Positions 41,951 through 50,808 of a DNA stretch of 64,000 nucleotides are shown one piece after another. How positions within the stretch are numbered: position 1 is the stretch's first letter; every line of letters starts with the position of its first letter. This stretch comes from an uncultured Eubacteriales bacterium. Lineage in GTDB: Bacteria; Bacillota; Clostridia; Oscillospirales; Oscillospiraceae. The position numbers and the translations under genes are program-made. Under the pieces are notes generated by a model, which worked only from the letters and a program-made list of their open reading frames with translations, had not been told where the DNA came from and did no database searches. The DNA is taken from the NCBI GenBank assembly GCA_900319465.1, contig ONOL01000004.1:1-64000 (forward strand), given 5' to 3'.

Positions 41951-42904
41951 ATGACGGTTCTTTCCGTACTTCTCTTCCTTTTCCTGCTTTTTTTCGGTGT
42001 CCTCTACGGCGTATACCGTTATATATTCTACTCCCCGGACAAGACGCAGAACGACGATTACACCCTTGCCGAAGGCTCCCATTCGGATCAGAAGCGCCGC
42101 CAGATCTGCGCCATGATCGATGCTGTGCGCGCGATCCCCTACGAGAAGGTCACGATCCGCTCGCACGACGGGCTGACGCTCTGCGGCAGATACTATCACC
42201 AGAAGGACGGCGCGCCGCTGGACATCTGCTTTCACGGCTATCGCGGCACGCCCGCGCGCGATTTCAGCGGCGGTACCCAGATCATCCTGCGCGAGGGGCA
42301 CAACGCCCTGATGATCGAGGAGCGCGCCCAGTGCACGAGCGAGGGGCACACGATCACTTTCGGCGTCGAGGAGCGCTTTGACTGTCTGGCCTGGGTGCAG
42401 TATGCGCTTGCTCGCTTCGGCCCGGATACGAAGATCCTCCTGGTCGGCATCTCCATGGGCGCGGCGACCGTGCTGATGGCCTCGGAGCTCGCGCTTCCGG
42501 CGCAGGTTGTCGGGATCATCGCCGACTGCCCCTATACCTCTCCCCTTGCCATCATCCGCAAGGTATCGGGCGGCATGGGTCTGCCGCCGAAGCTCTCCGG
42601 GCTGCTCGCGATCGCCGCAGCGCGCGTGTTCGGCCACTTTGACCTGACCGCCGCAAACGCCGCGGAAGCGGTGAAGCACGCAAAGCTCCCGATCCTGCTG
42701 ATCCACGGGGAGGCGGATCCTTTCGTCCCCTGCGGGATGAGCCGCGAGATCCGCGATGCAAGCCCGGCGCAGATCCGGCTGCACACCTTCCCCGGCGCAG
42801 GGCACGGCTTGAGCTATCTCGTCGACCCGGCGCGCTATGAGGCGCTGATCCGGGATTTCAGCAAAGAGGCGCTGGAAGAAAAAGAACTGTCATCCTGCGT
42901 TTGA
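41951..42904 (+). CDS. Membrane-anchored alpha/beta hydrolase
   Basis: 317 residues. An N-terminal membrane helix (VLSVLLFLFLLFFGVLYGVY) is followed by an alpha/beta-hydrolase fold: HGYRGTPARDF (oxyanion), the nucleophile elbow GISMGAA (Ser), the acid in LIHGEADPFVP and the His in GAGHGLSYL. It resembles the YqkD/BAAT-type serine hydrolases of Firmicutes; the substrate is unknown. The TGA lies in the loop of the downstream terminator hairpin. Confidence 0.85.
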   Translation: MTVLSVLLFLFLLFFGVLYGVYRYIFYSPDKTQNDDYTLAEGSHSDQKRRQICAMIDAVRAIPYEKVTIRSHDGLTLCGRYYHQKDGAPLDICFHGYRGTPARDFSGGTQIILREGHNALMIEERAQCTSEGHTITFGVEERFDCLAWVQYALARFGPDTKILLVGISMGAATVLMASELALPAQVVGIIADCPYTSPLAIIRKVSGGMGLPPKLSGLLAIAAARVFGHFDLTAANAAEAVKHAKLPILLIHGEADPFVPCGMSREIRDASPAQIRLHTFPGAGHGLSYLVDPARYEALIRDFSKEALEEKELSSCV

Positions 42905-42921
42905 CAGGATGACAGTTCTTT
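42881..42921. terminator. Bidirectional rho-independent terminator overlapping a stop codon
   Basis: A 17-bp perfect stem: AAAGAACTGTCATCCTG (42881-42897) with CAGGATGACAGTTCTTT (42905-42921). T- and A-runs flank it. It serves the hydrolase gene and the convergent NSS transporter gene. Confidence 0.93.
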
Positions 42922-42939
42922 TTGCATGGAAGGATCCGA

Positions 42940-44274
42940 TCATTTCCACTGGAAGGTGAACAGGCCGTAGAGATACAGGCCGGCGACACAGACAGGCACC
43001 ACATAGCGGAAGATGGGCTTCATCCAGTTGCGGACCTTCAGGCCCTTGCCGGCGTTGGCCTCTTCCACGAACTTGTCCCAGCCCCAGCCGATCTCATAGC
43101 AGCAGAACAGCGAGAAGATCAGCGCGCCGAGCGGGAGCAGGTTGGTGCTCACGATGAAGTCCCAGAAGTCCAGCCAGGCGCTTCCTTCCGCGAAGGGCTG
43201 GAAATGGAACACGCTGTAACCGAGCGCGGTGGTGAGCGCCAGCAGGAACACGCCGACACCGCAGGCGATGCAGCCCTTGACGCGGCTCCAGCCGGTCATC
43301 TCGCGCACGCAGGCCAGAATGTTTTCAAACACGGCCAGCTCCGTGGAGAAGGCGGCGAACACCATGAACAGGAAGAACAGGCTGCCCCATACCCGGCCGC
43401 CGGCCATATTGTTGAAGACCGTCGCCATCGTGTTGAACAGCAGGCCGGGGCCGGCGCCCGCTTCAATGTTGAAGGTGAAGCAGGCCGGGAAAATGATGAA
43501 GCCGGCCATGATGGCCACAAAGGTATCCAGCAGGATCACGTTTAACGATTCGCCCAGCAGGGAACGCTCCTTGCCGATGTAGCTGCCGAAGATGGCCATG
43601 GAGCCGATGCCGATGCTCAGGGTGAAGAAAGCCTGGTTCATCGCGGCCACCACAACTTGCCCGTTGATCTTGGAGAAGTCAGGCACCAGATAGAACTTCA
43701 GCCCTTCCTTCGCGCCGTCCAGCGTCGCGCTGTGGATCGCCAGCACCAGCATCAGCACGAACAGCGCCGTCATCAGGTACTTCGTCACGCGCTCCAGGCC
43801 GCCCTGCAGATGGAAGCACAGCACCGCGTAGCCAAGCACCACCGCGACCAGCAGATAGCCGACATTGACGCCCGGGTTCGTGATCATCGCCACAAAGCCC
43901 AGATCCGCAGTTTTGCCCGCGGCAAACTGCACGAAGTAGTACATCATCCAGCCGGTGACCACGGTATAGAAGGCCATCAGCGCGATGTTGCCCAGCAGGG
44001 CAAAATAGCCGTGGATGTGCCACTTCTGCCCCGGTTTTTCCAGCTTCTGGTACATTTTCACGGGGCTGGCCTGGGAAGCGCGTCCGATCGCAAATTCCAT
44101 GGTCATGGAAGGCAGGCCGAGCAGGATCAGGCACAGCACGTACACCAGCACGAAGCCGCCCCCGCCGTATTGCCCCGTCATCCACGGGAATTTCCACACG
44201 TTGCCGCAGCCGATGGCACAGCCCGCGCTTACGAGAATGAACCCAATACGAGACTGAAAGCTTTCTCGTTCCAT
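42940..44274 (-). CDS. Sodium-dependent transporter of the NSS (SNF) family
   Basis: 444 residues, about 11-12 membrane helices, the bacterial LeuT-like size. TM1 has GFILVSAGCAIGCGNVWKFPW, with the unwound GN motif, and TM2 the GLPSMTMEFAIGR motif. Later sodium-site helices include AAFSTELAVFENILA. Imports an amino acid or related compound with Na+; substrate unknown. The ATG at 44274 has GAGGAGG upstream; the open frame extends further but lies over the promoter. Confidence 0.9.
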   Translation of the reverse strand: MERESFQSRIGFILVSAGCAIGCGNVWKFPWMTGQYGGGGFVLVYVLCLILLGLPSMTMEFAIGRASQASPVKMYQKLEKPGQKWHIHGYFALLGNIALMAFYTVVTGWMMYYFVQFAAGKTADLGFVAMITNPGVNVGYLLVAVVLGYAVLCFHLQGGLERVTKYLMTALFVLMLVLAIHSATLDGAKEGLKFYLVPDFSKINGQVVVAAMNQAFFTLSIGIGSMAIFGSYIGKERSLLGESLNVILLDTFVAIMAGFIIFPACFTFNIEAGAGPGLLFNTMATVFNNMAGGRVWGSLFFLFMVFAAFSTELAVFENILACVREMTGWSRVKGCIACGVGVFLLALTTALGYSVFHFQPFAEGSAWLDFWDFIVSTNLLPLGALIFSLFCCYEIGWGWDKFVEEANAGKGLKVRNWMKPIFRYVVPVCVAGLYLYGLFTFQWK

Positions 44275-44338
44275 ATTACAACCTCCTCTGATTTCACAAT
44301 GGGAAAGAGCCTTCTCTCCGAAAATGTGAATTTGCCCT

Positions 44339-44368
44339 ATATTACCACAGGAAACCTCCCGGTGTAAA
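44339..44368 (-). promoter_or_regulatory. Promoter of the NSS transporter gene
   Basis: Minus strand: TTTACA (44368-44363), 18 bp, TAATAT (44344-44339), ~65 bp before the start. Confidence 0.6.
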
Positions 44369-44391
44369 GACAATTGTTTACATTTTTTGGC

Positions 44392-44419
44392 TTGTTTTTT
44401 TTCGCGGCGCCGCTATAAT
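44392..44419 (+). promoter_or_regulatory. Promoter candidates of the ArAE-HAD gene
   Basis: TTGTTT (44392-44397), 16 bp, TATAAT (44414-44419). A second TATAAT (44447-44452) overlaps an upstream in-frame ATG at 44451, arguing that this ATG is not the start. Confidence 0.5.
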
Positions 44420-44483
44420 CCGCTCTTGATGCCATGCTTTCCATTATATAATGGATCTACTTACTCTTTGTGAGGTTTCCGCT

Positions 44484-45818
44484 ATGCTGCAAACGAACGA
44501 CTCCCATCGCGAGCCCTACCGCCTTCCCCGCATCGGGCAGCGCATTACCAAAACGGCTGTCGCCGTGTTCCTCTGCCTGCTGGTCTGCACACTGCGCGGG
44601 CTGGAGGGCATGGCCATGTCCGCCGAATCCTGCATCACCGCCATCATCTGTATGCAGCCCTACGTACGAGACACGCGGGACTACGCCTTCAACCGCGTGG
44701 CCGGGACGCTGATCGGCTCCTTCTGGGGCCTGCTGTTTCTGCTGATGTGCCTGTTCATCCCGGAGCTGGCCGGGATGAAGCCGCTGCTGTACGCGATGAT
44801 GGGCGTCGGCGTCATGGCGTCCCTTTACAGCACGGTGGTGCTCCGCATGCCGGACGCCTCGAGCCTCGCCGCCATCGTATTCATCTGCATTGTCATCGCC
44901 TTTCCGGAGATCGAATCCCCGCTGCAGCAGGCCTTCAACCGCGTCCTCGACGTGCTGCTCGGCACGTTCATCGCCATCGGCGTGAATGTCTTCCGCCTGC
45001 CGCGGGATAAAAACCGCGATCTGGTCTTTTTCCTCCGCACGAAGGACCTCGCGCCCGACCGCTTCTCACCGATCCCGTCCGCGGCGCTGTTTCGCCTCAA
45101 CTACCTGTACACCGACGGGGCGAAGATCTGTCTCATGTCCGAGCACGCGCCCGCTTTCTTCACCCTGCAGATGGGCGGGACAAAGCTCTCCGTACCGCTG
45201 ATCGTGATGGACGGGGCGGCGATCTACGACGCCAACGAAAACCGCTACCTCTACGCCGAGACGATCGAGCCGGAGAGCTCGCTCTGGCTGCGCGGCTATC
45301 TGGACGAGCTCGGCGTCAGCTACTTCATCTACACCATCCACAACAACAAAACCTGCATCTTCCACCAGGGCAGAATGCACGAGCAGGAGAAGAAGGTCTT
45401 CGAACGCATGCGGCGCTCCCCCTACCGCAGTTACCTGGACAGCGAGGTCTACCGGAACGAAGAGCTGGTGTATTTCAAAATCATCGACGAGGATGACAAG
45501 ATCCTCCTTCTGCACCGGAAGCTCCGGCACCTCCTGCATGACAGGAAGCTGCGCTCCGTGGTCCGTCCCCAGACCGACGCCCCCGGCGTCAGCGGCCTCT
45601 ACGTCTACTCCTCCGCGGCCAACAATCTCCGCGCCCAGAACAAGCTCATGCAGGCGCTGCATGAGAAGGAGCCTGCGCTTGAGGACGTGCGCGTGTTCCT
45701 CCCCGGCGGCTACCGGAGCGAGGCGGACGCGATGCACCTGCTGCACACCGTCGGCAACTACTATGAGCCGCTGAAGATCCGCCGCCTGTTCCGCAAGAAA
45801 AAGGGCGGAAAAAAATAA
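44484..45818 (+). CDS. ArAE/FUSC-type membrane protein with C-terminal HAD-like domain
   Basis: 444 residues; ATG 44484 has GAGG 8 nt upstream. The first ~170 residues hold the membrane part of the aromatic-acid-exporter family (RIGQRITKTAVAVFLCLLVC, CMQPYVRDTRDYAFNRVAGTLIGSFWGL, a late NRVLDVLLGTFIAIGVN). The remainder resembles a HAD type-IIB cap and core (LIVMDGAAIYDANENRYLY; a YFKIIDEDDKI strand; a C-terminal GYRSEADAMHLLHTVGNYYEPLK). The DxDGT nucleophile motif is absent, so that domain is probably non-catalytic. Monocistronic. Confidence 0.7.
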   Translation: MLQTNDSHREPYRLPRIGQRITKTAVAVFLCLLVCTLRGLEGMAMSAESCITAIICMQPYVRDTRDYAFNRVAGTLIGSFWGLLFLLMCLFIPELAGMKPLLYAMMGVGVMASLYSTVVLRMPDASSLAAIVFICIVIAFPEIESPLQQAFNRVLDVLLGTFIAIGVNVFRLPRDKNRDLVFFLRTKDLAPDRFSPIPSAALFRLNYLYTDGAKICLMSEHAPAFFTLQMGGTKLSVPLIVMDGAAIYDANENRYLYAETIEPESSLWLRGYLDELGVSYFIYTIHNNKTCIFHQGRMHEQEKKVFERMRRSPYRSYLDSEVYRNEELVYFKIIDEDDKILLLHRKLRHLLHDRKLRSVVRPQTDAPGVSGLYVYSSAANNLRAQNKLMQALHEKEPALEDVRVFLPGGYRSEADAMHLLHTVGNYYEPLKIRRLFRKKKGGKK

Positions 45819-45848
45819 GCGCCCGCATGAACAACGGGCAATACTGAC

Positions 45849-45884
45849 GAAAAAAGAGATCTGCCAAAGCAGATCTCTTTTTTC
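45849..45884. terminator. Bidirectional rho-independent terminator
   Basis: GAAAAAAGAGATCTGC and GCAGATCTCTTTTTTC form a perfect 16-bp stem around CAAA, between the ArAE-HAD gene and convergent glgP. Confidence 0.95.
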
Positions 45885-45900
45885 GTTTTCGGTTTCCGGC

Positions 45901-48159
45901 TCAGGCGCGCAGGTTCCAGATGTCCCTGTTGTACTCGAGGATCGTGCGGTCGGAGGAGAAGAATCCGGCCTTGGCGATGTTGACGAGCATCTTCTTTTCC
46001 CAGGCGTTCTCGTCGAGCATATCCGTGAGCAGCCTCGCCTTGGTGGCGCAGTAGTCCTTGAAGTCGGGGAAGGTCATGAAGTAGTCCTTGCCGACGAGCT
46101 CCGCCTGCAGGCGCTTGAGCGCGGCCTCGTTGCCGCGGGCGACCATCTCGCTGCCGGCCAGGAAATCGACGGCGGCGCGCAGGTCCTCGTCGGCCTGGAT
46201 GTAAGCGGAGGGATTGTAGTCGCCTCTGGCGTAACGCTCGATGACCGTCTCGGAGCTCTCGCCGAAGGTGTAGATGTTGTCCTCGCCGACGAGCTCCGCG
46301 ATCTCGACGTTGGCGCCGTCCATGGTGCCCAGCGTCACAGCGCCGTTGAGCATGAACTTCATGTTGCCGGTGCCGCTGGCTTCCTTGGAGGCCAGGGAGA
46401 TCTGCTCGGAGATGTCGCAGGAGGGGATGAGCTTCTCAGCCGCGGTAACGTTGTAGTTCTCGATCATGATGACGCGCAGGTAGGGGCGCACGTCGGGATC
46501 GGACTCGATGACGGCGGAGATCGTCAGGATCGCCTGGATGATGTCCTTGGCGATGGTGTAGGCAGGGGCGGCCTTCGCGCCGAAGATGACCGTAACGGGA
46601 CGCTCGGGCTTCTTGCCGGCCTTGATTGCAAGGTAAGTATGGATGGCCCACAGGAGGTTGAGCTGCTGGCGCTTGTACTCGTGCAGACGCTTGGACTGGA
46701 CGTCGAAAACGGAGTCCGGGTCGATCTGCGTGCCCTGGTGGGCGTACAGCCATTCCGCAAAGCGGACCTTGTTCGCCTTCTTGACCTCGGCGAGCGTCTT
46801 GAGGAAGCTCTCATCGGAGGACAGGGCAAGCAGCTTTTCGAGCTCGTCGGCGTTCTTGATCCACGCGTCGCCGATCTTGTCGGTGATCAGCGAGGCCAGC
46901 GCCTGGTTGGCGGAGACCAGCCAGCGGCGGAAGGTGATGCCGTTGGTCTTGTTGTTGAACTTCTCGGGGTAGATGGCGTAGAAGGGCTTGAGCTCGGAGT
47001 TCTTCAGGATCTCGGTGTGCAGCGCGGCGACGCCGTTGGTGGAGTGGCTGAAGTGGATGTCGATATTGGCCATGTGCACGCAGTCGCTGCCGTCGATGAT
47101 CTGGACGAAGGGATCGTCGTAGACCTTGCGGATGCGGGCGTCAAGCTCTTCTATGATGGGAACGAGCTGGGGCACCGCCTTGAGCAGATAGCTCTTCGGC
47201 CACTTCTCAAGCGCCTCGGCAAGGATCGTGTGGTTGGTGTAGCCGCAGACGGCGGTCACGATCCCGATGGCCTCGTCCGTCCCGATGCCGCGCTGGGCAA
47301 GCAGGCGGATCAGTTCGGGGATGACCATGGTCGGATGCGTGTCGTTGATCTGGATCGCCGCATAATCGGCCATATCGTGCAGGTTGCTCCCGCGGGCGAC
47401 GACCTCGTCCAGAATGAGCTGGGCGGCGTTGCTCACCATGAAGTACTCCTGATACACGCGCAGGATCCTGCCGGCTTCGTCGCTGTCGTCCGGATACAGG
47501 AACAGGGTCAGGTTCTTGGCGATGTCGGACTTGTCGAAACGGATCTGGTCGCGGATCACGCGCTCGTCGATGGTGTCCACGTCAAACAGGCGCAGGCGGC
47601 CGCATTTTCCGTTGTAACCCGTGACGTCGATCTCATACATCACGGAGGGCAACTCAAAGCCGCCGAAGGGTACCTTGTAGGAAGTGCCGGTTCTGTGCAT
47701 CCAGCTCTCATGTCCCCAGGTCAGCCAGCGGTCGGGCGTCTCATACTGACGGCCGTTGACGAAGCTCTGGCGGAACAGGCCGCAGTGGTAGGCAAGGCCG
47801 ATGCCGTCCGCGGGCAGGCCGAGCGTGGCGCAGCTGTCGATGAAGCAGGCGGCAAGTCTTCCCAGACCGCCGTTGCCGAGGGAGGGCTCCGCCTCGAACT
47901 CCTCAAGGGTCGTGAGGGAGCGGCCCGCAGCTTCCAGCTCGGAACGCACTTCGTCGTAAAGGCCGAGGTTGATCAGGTTGTTGCCGAGGAGTTTTCCGAT
48001 CAGGAATTCGGCAGAAATGTAGTACAGCTTCTTCTTTCCCTCATTGTAGCCGCGCTCTTTGGCCGCGTCGGACACGAGCGTGAGCAATGCGTTGAACAAT
48101 TCAAGATCCGTTGCGTCTCTGAGAGGTTTGTCAAGATAATCAGCAAGTTTTCTGCTCAT
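45901..48159 (-). CDS. glgP: Glycogen/alpha-glucan phosphorylase
   Basis: 752 residues. Releases glucose-1-phosphate from alpha-1,4-glucans using PLP. N-terminal [17 protein letters not shown], then [19 protein letters not shown] and [15 protein letters not shown]. The PLP block is [19 protein letters not shown], carrying the cofactor Lys, followed by [10 protein letters not shown]. Slightly shorter than the E. coli enzyme at the N-terminus. Single gene, divergent from an AraC regulator that may control it. Confidence 0.95.
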   Translation of the reverse strand: MSRKLADYLDKPLRDATDLELFNALLTLVSDAAKERGYNEGKKKLYYISAEFLIGKLLGNNLINLGLYDEVRSELEAAGRSLTTLEEFEAEPSLGNGGLGRLAACFIDSCATLGLPADGIGLAYHCGLFRQSFVNGRQYETPDRWLTWGHESWMHRTGTSYKVPFGGFELPSVMYEIDVTGYNGKCGRLRLFDVDTIDERVIRDQIRFDKSDIAKNLTLFLYPDDSDEAGRILRVYQEYFMVSNAAQLILDEVVARGSNLHDMADYAAIQINDTHPTMVIPELIRLLAQRGIGTDEAIGIVTAVCGYTNHTILAEALEKWPKSYLLKAVPQLVPIIEELDARIRKVYDDPFVQIIDGSDCVHMANIDIHFSHSTNGVAALHTEILKNSELKPFYAIYPEKFNNKTNGITFRRWLVSANQALASLITDKIGDAWIKNADELEKLLALSSDESFLKTLAEVKKANKVRFAEWLYAHQGTQIDPDSVFDVQSKRLHEYKRQQLNLLWAIHTYLAIKAGKKPERPVTVIFGAKAAPAYTIAKDIIQAILTISAVIESDPDVRPYLRVIMIENYNVTAAEKLIPSCDISEQISLASKEASGTGNMKFMLNGAVTLGTMDGANVEIAELVGEDNIYTFGESSETVIERYARGDYNPSAYIQADEDLRAAVDFLAGSEMVARGNEAALKRLQAELVGKDYFMTFPDFKDYCATKARLLTDMLDENAWEKKMLVNIAKAGFFSSDRTILEYNRDIWNLRA

Positions 48160-48242
48160 GATGGTCTCTCCTTCATAAATAAAGAATCCGTTTGTCTCCG
48201 ATCCTTCTGCGTGTATTATACTCGCAGGCTTTGAAATTTTTC

Positions 48243-48272
48243 TTGCATTTTCCCTGCATTGAATAATATAAT
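48243..48272 (+). promoter_or_regulatory. Promoter of the araC-family gene
   Basis: TTGCAT (48243-48248), 18 bp, TATAAT (48267-48272), ~50 bp before the start. On the minus strand a TATAAT at 48220-48215 is a possible glgP -10 box without a good -35. Confidence 0.6.
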
Positions 48273-48325
48273 AATGACATAATCATAGCAAAGTGTGATT
48301 TTTTGGAAAAGGAAGTGCCCGCGCC

Positions 48326-49201
48326 ATGGAACTGATCGATTACGCGCAGTATAAAGAACCCCAGCTCCACGAGCAGCCGGGCTTCGCCTACAACACCTAT
48401 TTGTGTACGATCCCGCTGGATTTCCCGCGCGTCGCGCTGCACTGGCACGAGCAGATGGAGCTGATCTACATCAAAAAAGGCAGGGGTACGGTCTCCGTCG
48501 ACCTCAAGCCTTTTCCGGTTTACGCGGGCTGCATCATGCCCGTCCTGCCGGGGCAGCTGCACGCGATCGAGGGGGAGGCCGGTGAGACGATGGAATATGA
48601 AAACATCATTTTCTCGCTGTCGATCCTGGAGGGAAAGGACGATCACGACTGGTGCCGGCTGCACGTGACCGACGCGCTGCGCAGCGGCCAGCTCCAGTTC
48701 CCCCGGCCTCTGGCGCCCGGCACGGCCATCCACACGGCGGCCGCGGCCGCGCTGGACGCCGCCGACAATGCCTGCCGCGAGAAGGAGGACGGATATTCCC
48801 TGCTGGTAAAGAGCAGCCTGCTGCTGTTCCTGCACGCGCTGTACGCAAACCGCAGCTTTGAGGCGGCGGAGCCAGAGCTGCGGGATACCGTAAAGCTCAA
48901 AACGCTGCTGACCTATGTAAAGGAGCATTACGGCGAGAAGCAGACGGTCGCAGACGCCGCCAGACTGGTCGGATACAGCGAAGCCCACTTCATGCGCCTG
49001 TTCCATCAGGAGACCGGCCAGACCTTCGTCGCCTTCCTGAACGAGTACCGGCTCACGGCAGCCGCTTATTTCCTGCGCGAGAGCTCCAAGCCCATCGGGG
49101 AGATCGCCGCGCACTGCGGCTTCGACAATTTCTCGTATTTCATCCGGCTCTTCCGTCGCCGCTTCGGCGTCCCGCCGAGGGAGTACCGACACGGAAGCTG
49201 A
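48326..49201 (+). CDS. AraC-family transcriptional regulator
   Basis: 291 residues. N-terminal cupin sensing domain (about 20-110; LHWHEQMELIYIKKGRGTVSVD and PVLPGQLHAIEGE). The two-HTH AraC domain covers the last 100 residues: TVADAARLVGYSEAHFMRLFHQETGQTFVAFLNEYRL and PIGEIAAHCGFDNFSYFIRLFRRRFGVPPREYR. Cupin-AraC proteins usually sense sugars. The divergent glgP gene is the obvious candidate target, by context only. Confidence 0.9.
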   Translation: MELIDYAQYKEPQLHEQPGFAYNTYLCTIPLDFPRVALHWHEQMELIYIKKGRGTVSVDLKPFPVYAGCIMPVLPGQLHAIEGEAGETMEYENIIFSLSILEGKDDHDWCRLHVTDALRSGQLQFPRPLAPGTAIHTAAAAALDAADNACREKEDGYSLLVKSSLLLFLHALYANRSFEAAEPELRDTVKLKTLLTYVKEHYGEKQTVADAARLVGYSEAHFMRLFHQETGQTFVAFLNEYRLTAAAYFLRESSKPIGEIAAHCGFDNFSYFIRLFRRRFGVPPREYRHGS

Positions 49202-49370
49202 GGATAAGCCCCGCGCCGATCGGAAACGGAACCGGGCCGGCTTTGGCCCTGCCCGGCTCCGGATCGACGCGGATCGCTTTTTCTCCCGCTTTATTTCACA
49301 GTTTTGAAGCGTATCGCCGGTGTCCAAGCCGCGCCTGTGCCGCGCCCGGTTTTTCTGTGCATTTCGCCGA

Positions 49371-49400
49371 TTGACAAAGCCGCGCCTGTGCCGTTATAAT
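49371..49400 (+). promoter_or_regulatory. Promoter of the pyrimidine operon
   Basis: Perfect TTGACA (49371-49376), 18 bp, perfect TATAAT (49395-49400). Most of the spacer is the second copy of a 17-bp repeat whose first copy is at 49326-49342. Confidence 0.85.
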
Positions 49401-49410
49401 TGGGACAACT

Positions 49411-49505
49411 TTAAGACGACCCAGAGAGATCGGCAAGAACAAGGAAGGCGCGGCGTGTCTTTCTCTATCCTTATCCTTGCCGGATCGGCAAGGATTTTCT
49501 GTTTT
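49411..49505 (+). promoter_or_regulatory. PyrR-type transcription attenuator of the pyr operon
   Basis: The leader carries CCAGAGAGATCGGCAAG (49421-49437), matching the PyrR-binding loop. A terminator follows: ATCCTTGCC (49473-49481) paired with GGCAAGGAT (49487-49495), then TTTCTGTTTT. GGCAAG (49432-49437) can instead pair with CTTGCC (49476-49481) as antiterminator. With UMP/UTP, PyrR holds the first hairpin and the terminator forms. pyrR itself is not in the window. Confidence 0.8.
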
Positions 49506-49602
49506 GTATGCTCCGTTTTTCGTCAGCAGCGGAGCCGCGCGCCGGCTTTCCCGCAGGGCGCGCCGCTTCTTGCAGGAGATCTCTTTTTCGGAGGATGTGC
49601 GA

Positions 49603-50805
49603 ATGCTCATGTTCGACAAGGCCAAAAGTATCGGCGCGACGGGAGCCGTGCCCTTCCTCTGGGATGATTCTGCGGCCTTTGACGGCCTGAACACAAGTAA
49701 ATATGCCCTTTTACCCGGTTTTTGCGACGTGCATGTGCATTTTCGCGAGCCGGGTTTTTCTTATAAGGAGACGATCGCGAGCGGCTGCCGCGCCGCGGCG
49801 CGCGGAGGCTATACCGCTGTGTGCACAATGCCGAACCTCGACCCCGTGCCGGACAGCGTCGGGCATCTGCGCGAGCAGACCGCGATCATCGCGCGCGACG
49901 CGCGCATCGCGGTCTGCCCCTACGCCGCCATCACCGTCGGCGAGGCGGGAAGCGAGCTTGCCGATCTGGAAGCTTTGGCGCCTTTCGTTGTCGCCTTTTC
50001 CGACGACGGGCACGGCGTACAGGACGAGGGGCTGATGCGCGAGGCGATGCAGCGCGCCAAGGCGCTCGGCAAGCTCATCGCCGCCCACTGCGAGGACAAC
50101 AGCCTCCTGCGCGGCGGCTATCTCCACGACGGCGCCTACGCCAAGGCGCACGGGCACCGGGGCATCTGCCCGAAAAGCGAGTGGGGCCAGATCGCGCGGG
50201 ATCTCGAGCTCGCCGCCGCGACGGGCTGCGCCTACCACGTCTGCCACATCTCCGCCAGAGAGAGCGTCCATATCATCCGCGAGGCCAAAAAGAGCGGCGT
50301 GGACGTGAGCTGCGAGACCGCGCCGCACTATCTCCTGCTTGACGAGAGCGACCTGCGCGAGGACGGGCGCTTCAAGATGAACCCGCCGCTGCGCGCGCGG
50401 GAGGACCGCGAGGCGCTGCTGGAGGGGCTTTCGGACGGGACGATCGACATGATCGCCACCGACCACGCGCCCCACAGCGCCGAGGAGAAAGCCCGCGGCC
50501 TTGAAAAGAGCGCCTTCGGCGTCGTCGGGCTCGAGACCGCGTTTCCCCTGCTCTATACAAACCTTGTCAAGCGCGGCGTACTGCCGCTCGAAGCGCTCGT
50601 CGCGCTGCTCGATGCAAAGCCCCGCGAGCGCTTCCGCATCCCGCGTGAAAACGATTTCTCGATCTGGGATCTGAACGAAGCATACCGCATCGATCCGAAC
50701 GAGTTCCTCTCCAAAGGAAAAGCGAGCCCCTTCGCCGGGCAGACCGTGTCCGGCCGCTGCAAACTGACTGTGTATCACGGAAACGTCGTCTATTCGGAGG
50801 CATAA
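49603..50805 (+). CDS. pyrC: Dihydroorotase
   Basis: 400 residues from the ATG at 49603, with GGAGG 8 nt upstream (the longer frame overlaps the leader). Zinc amidohydrolase closing carbamoyl-aspartate to dihydroorotate. Motifs: DVHVHFREPGF (HxH), YTAVCTMPN, AHCEDN, HICHIS-type YHVCHISA and the final IATDHAPHS with the catalytic Asp. First gene of the pyr operon, 3 bp before carB. Confidence 0.95.
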   Translation: MLMFDKAKSIGATGAVPFLWDDSAAFDGLNTSKYALLPGFCDVHVHFREPGFSYKETIASGCRAAARGGYTAVCTMPNLDPVPDSVGHLREQTAIIARDARIAVCPYAAITVGEAGSELADLEALAPFVVAFSDDGHGVQDEGLMREAMQRAKALGKLIAAHCEDNSLLRGGYLHDGAYAKAHGHRGICPKSEWGQIARDLELAAATGCAYHVCHISARESVHIIREAKKSGVDVSCETAPHYLLLDESDLREDGRFKMNPPLRAREDREALLEGLSDGTIDMIATDHAPHSAEEKARGLEKSAFGVVGLETAFPLLYTNLVKRGVLPLEALVALLDAKPRERFRIPRENDFSIWDLNEAYRIDPNEFLSKGKASPFAGQTVSGRCKLTVYHGNVVYSEA

Positions 50806-50808
50806 GAA

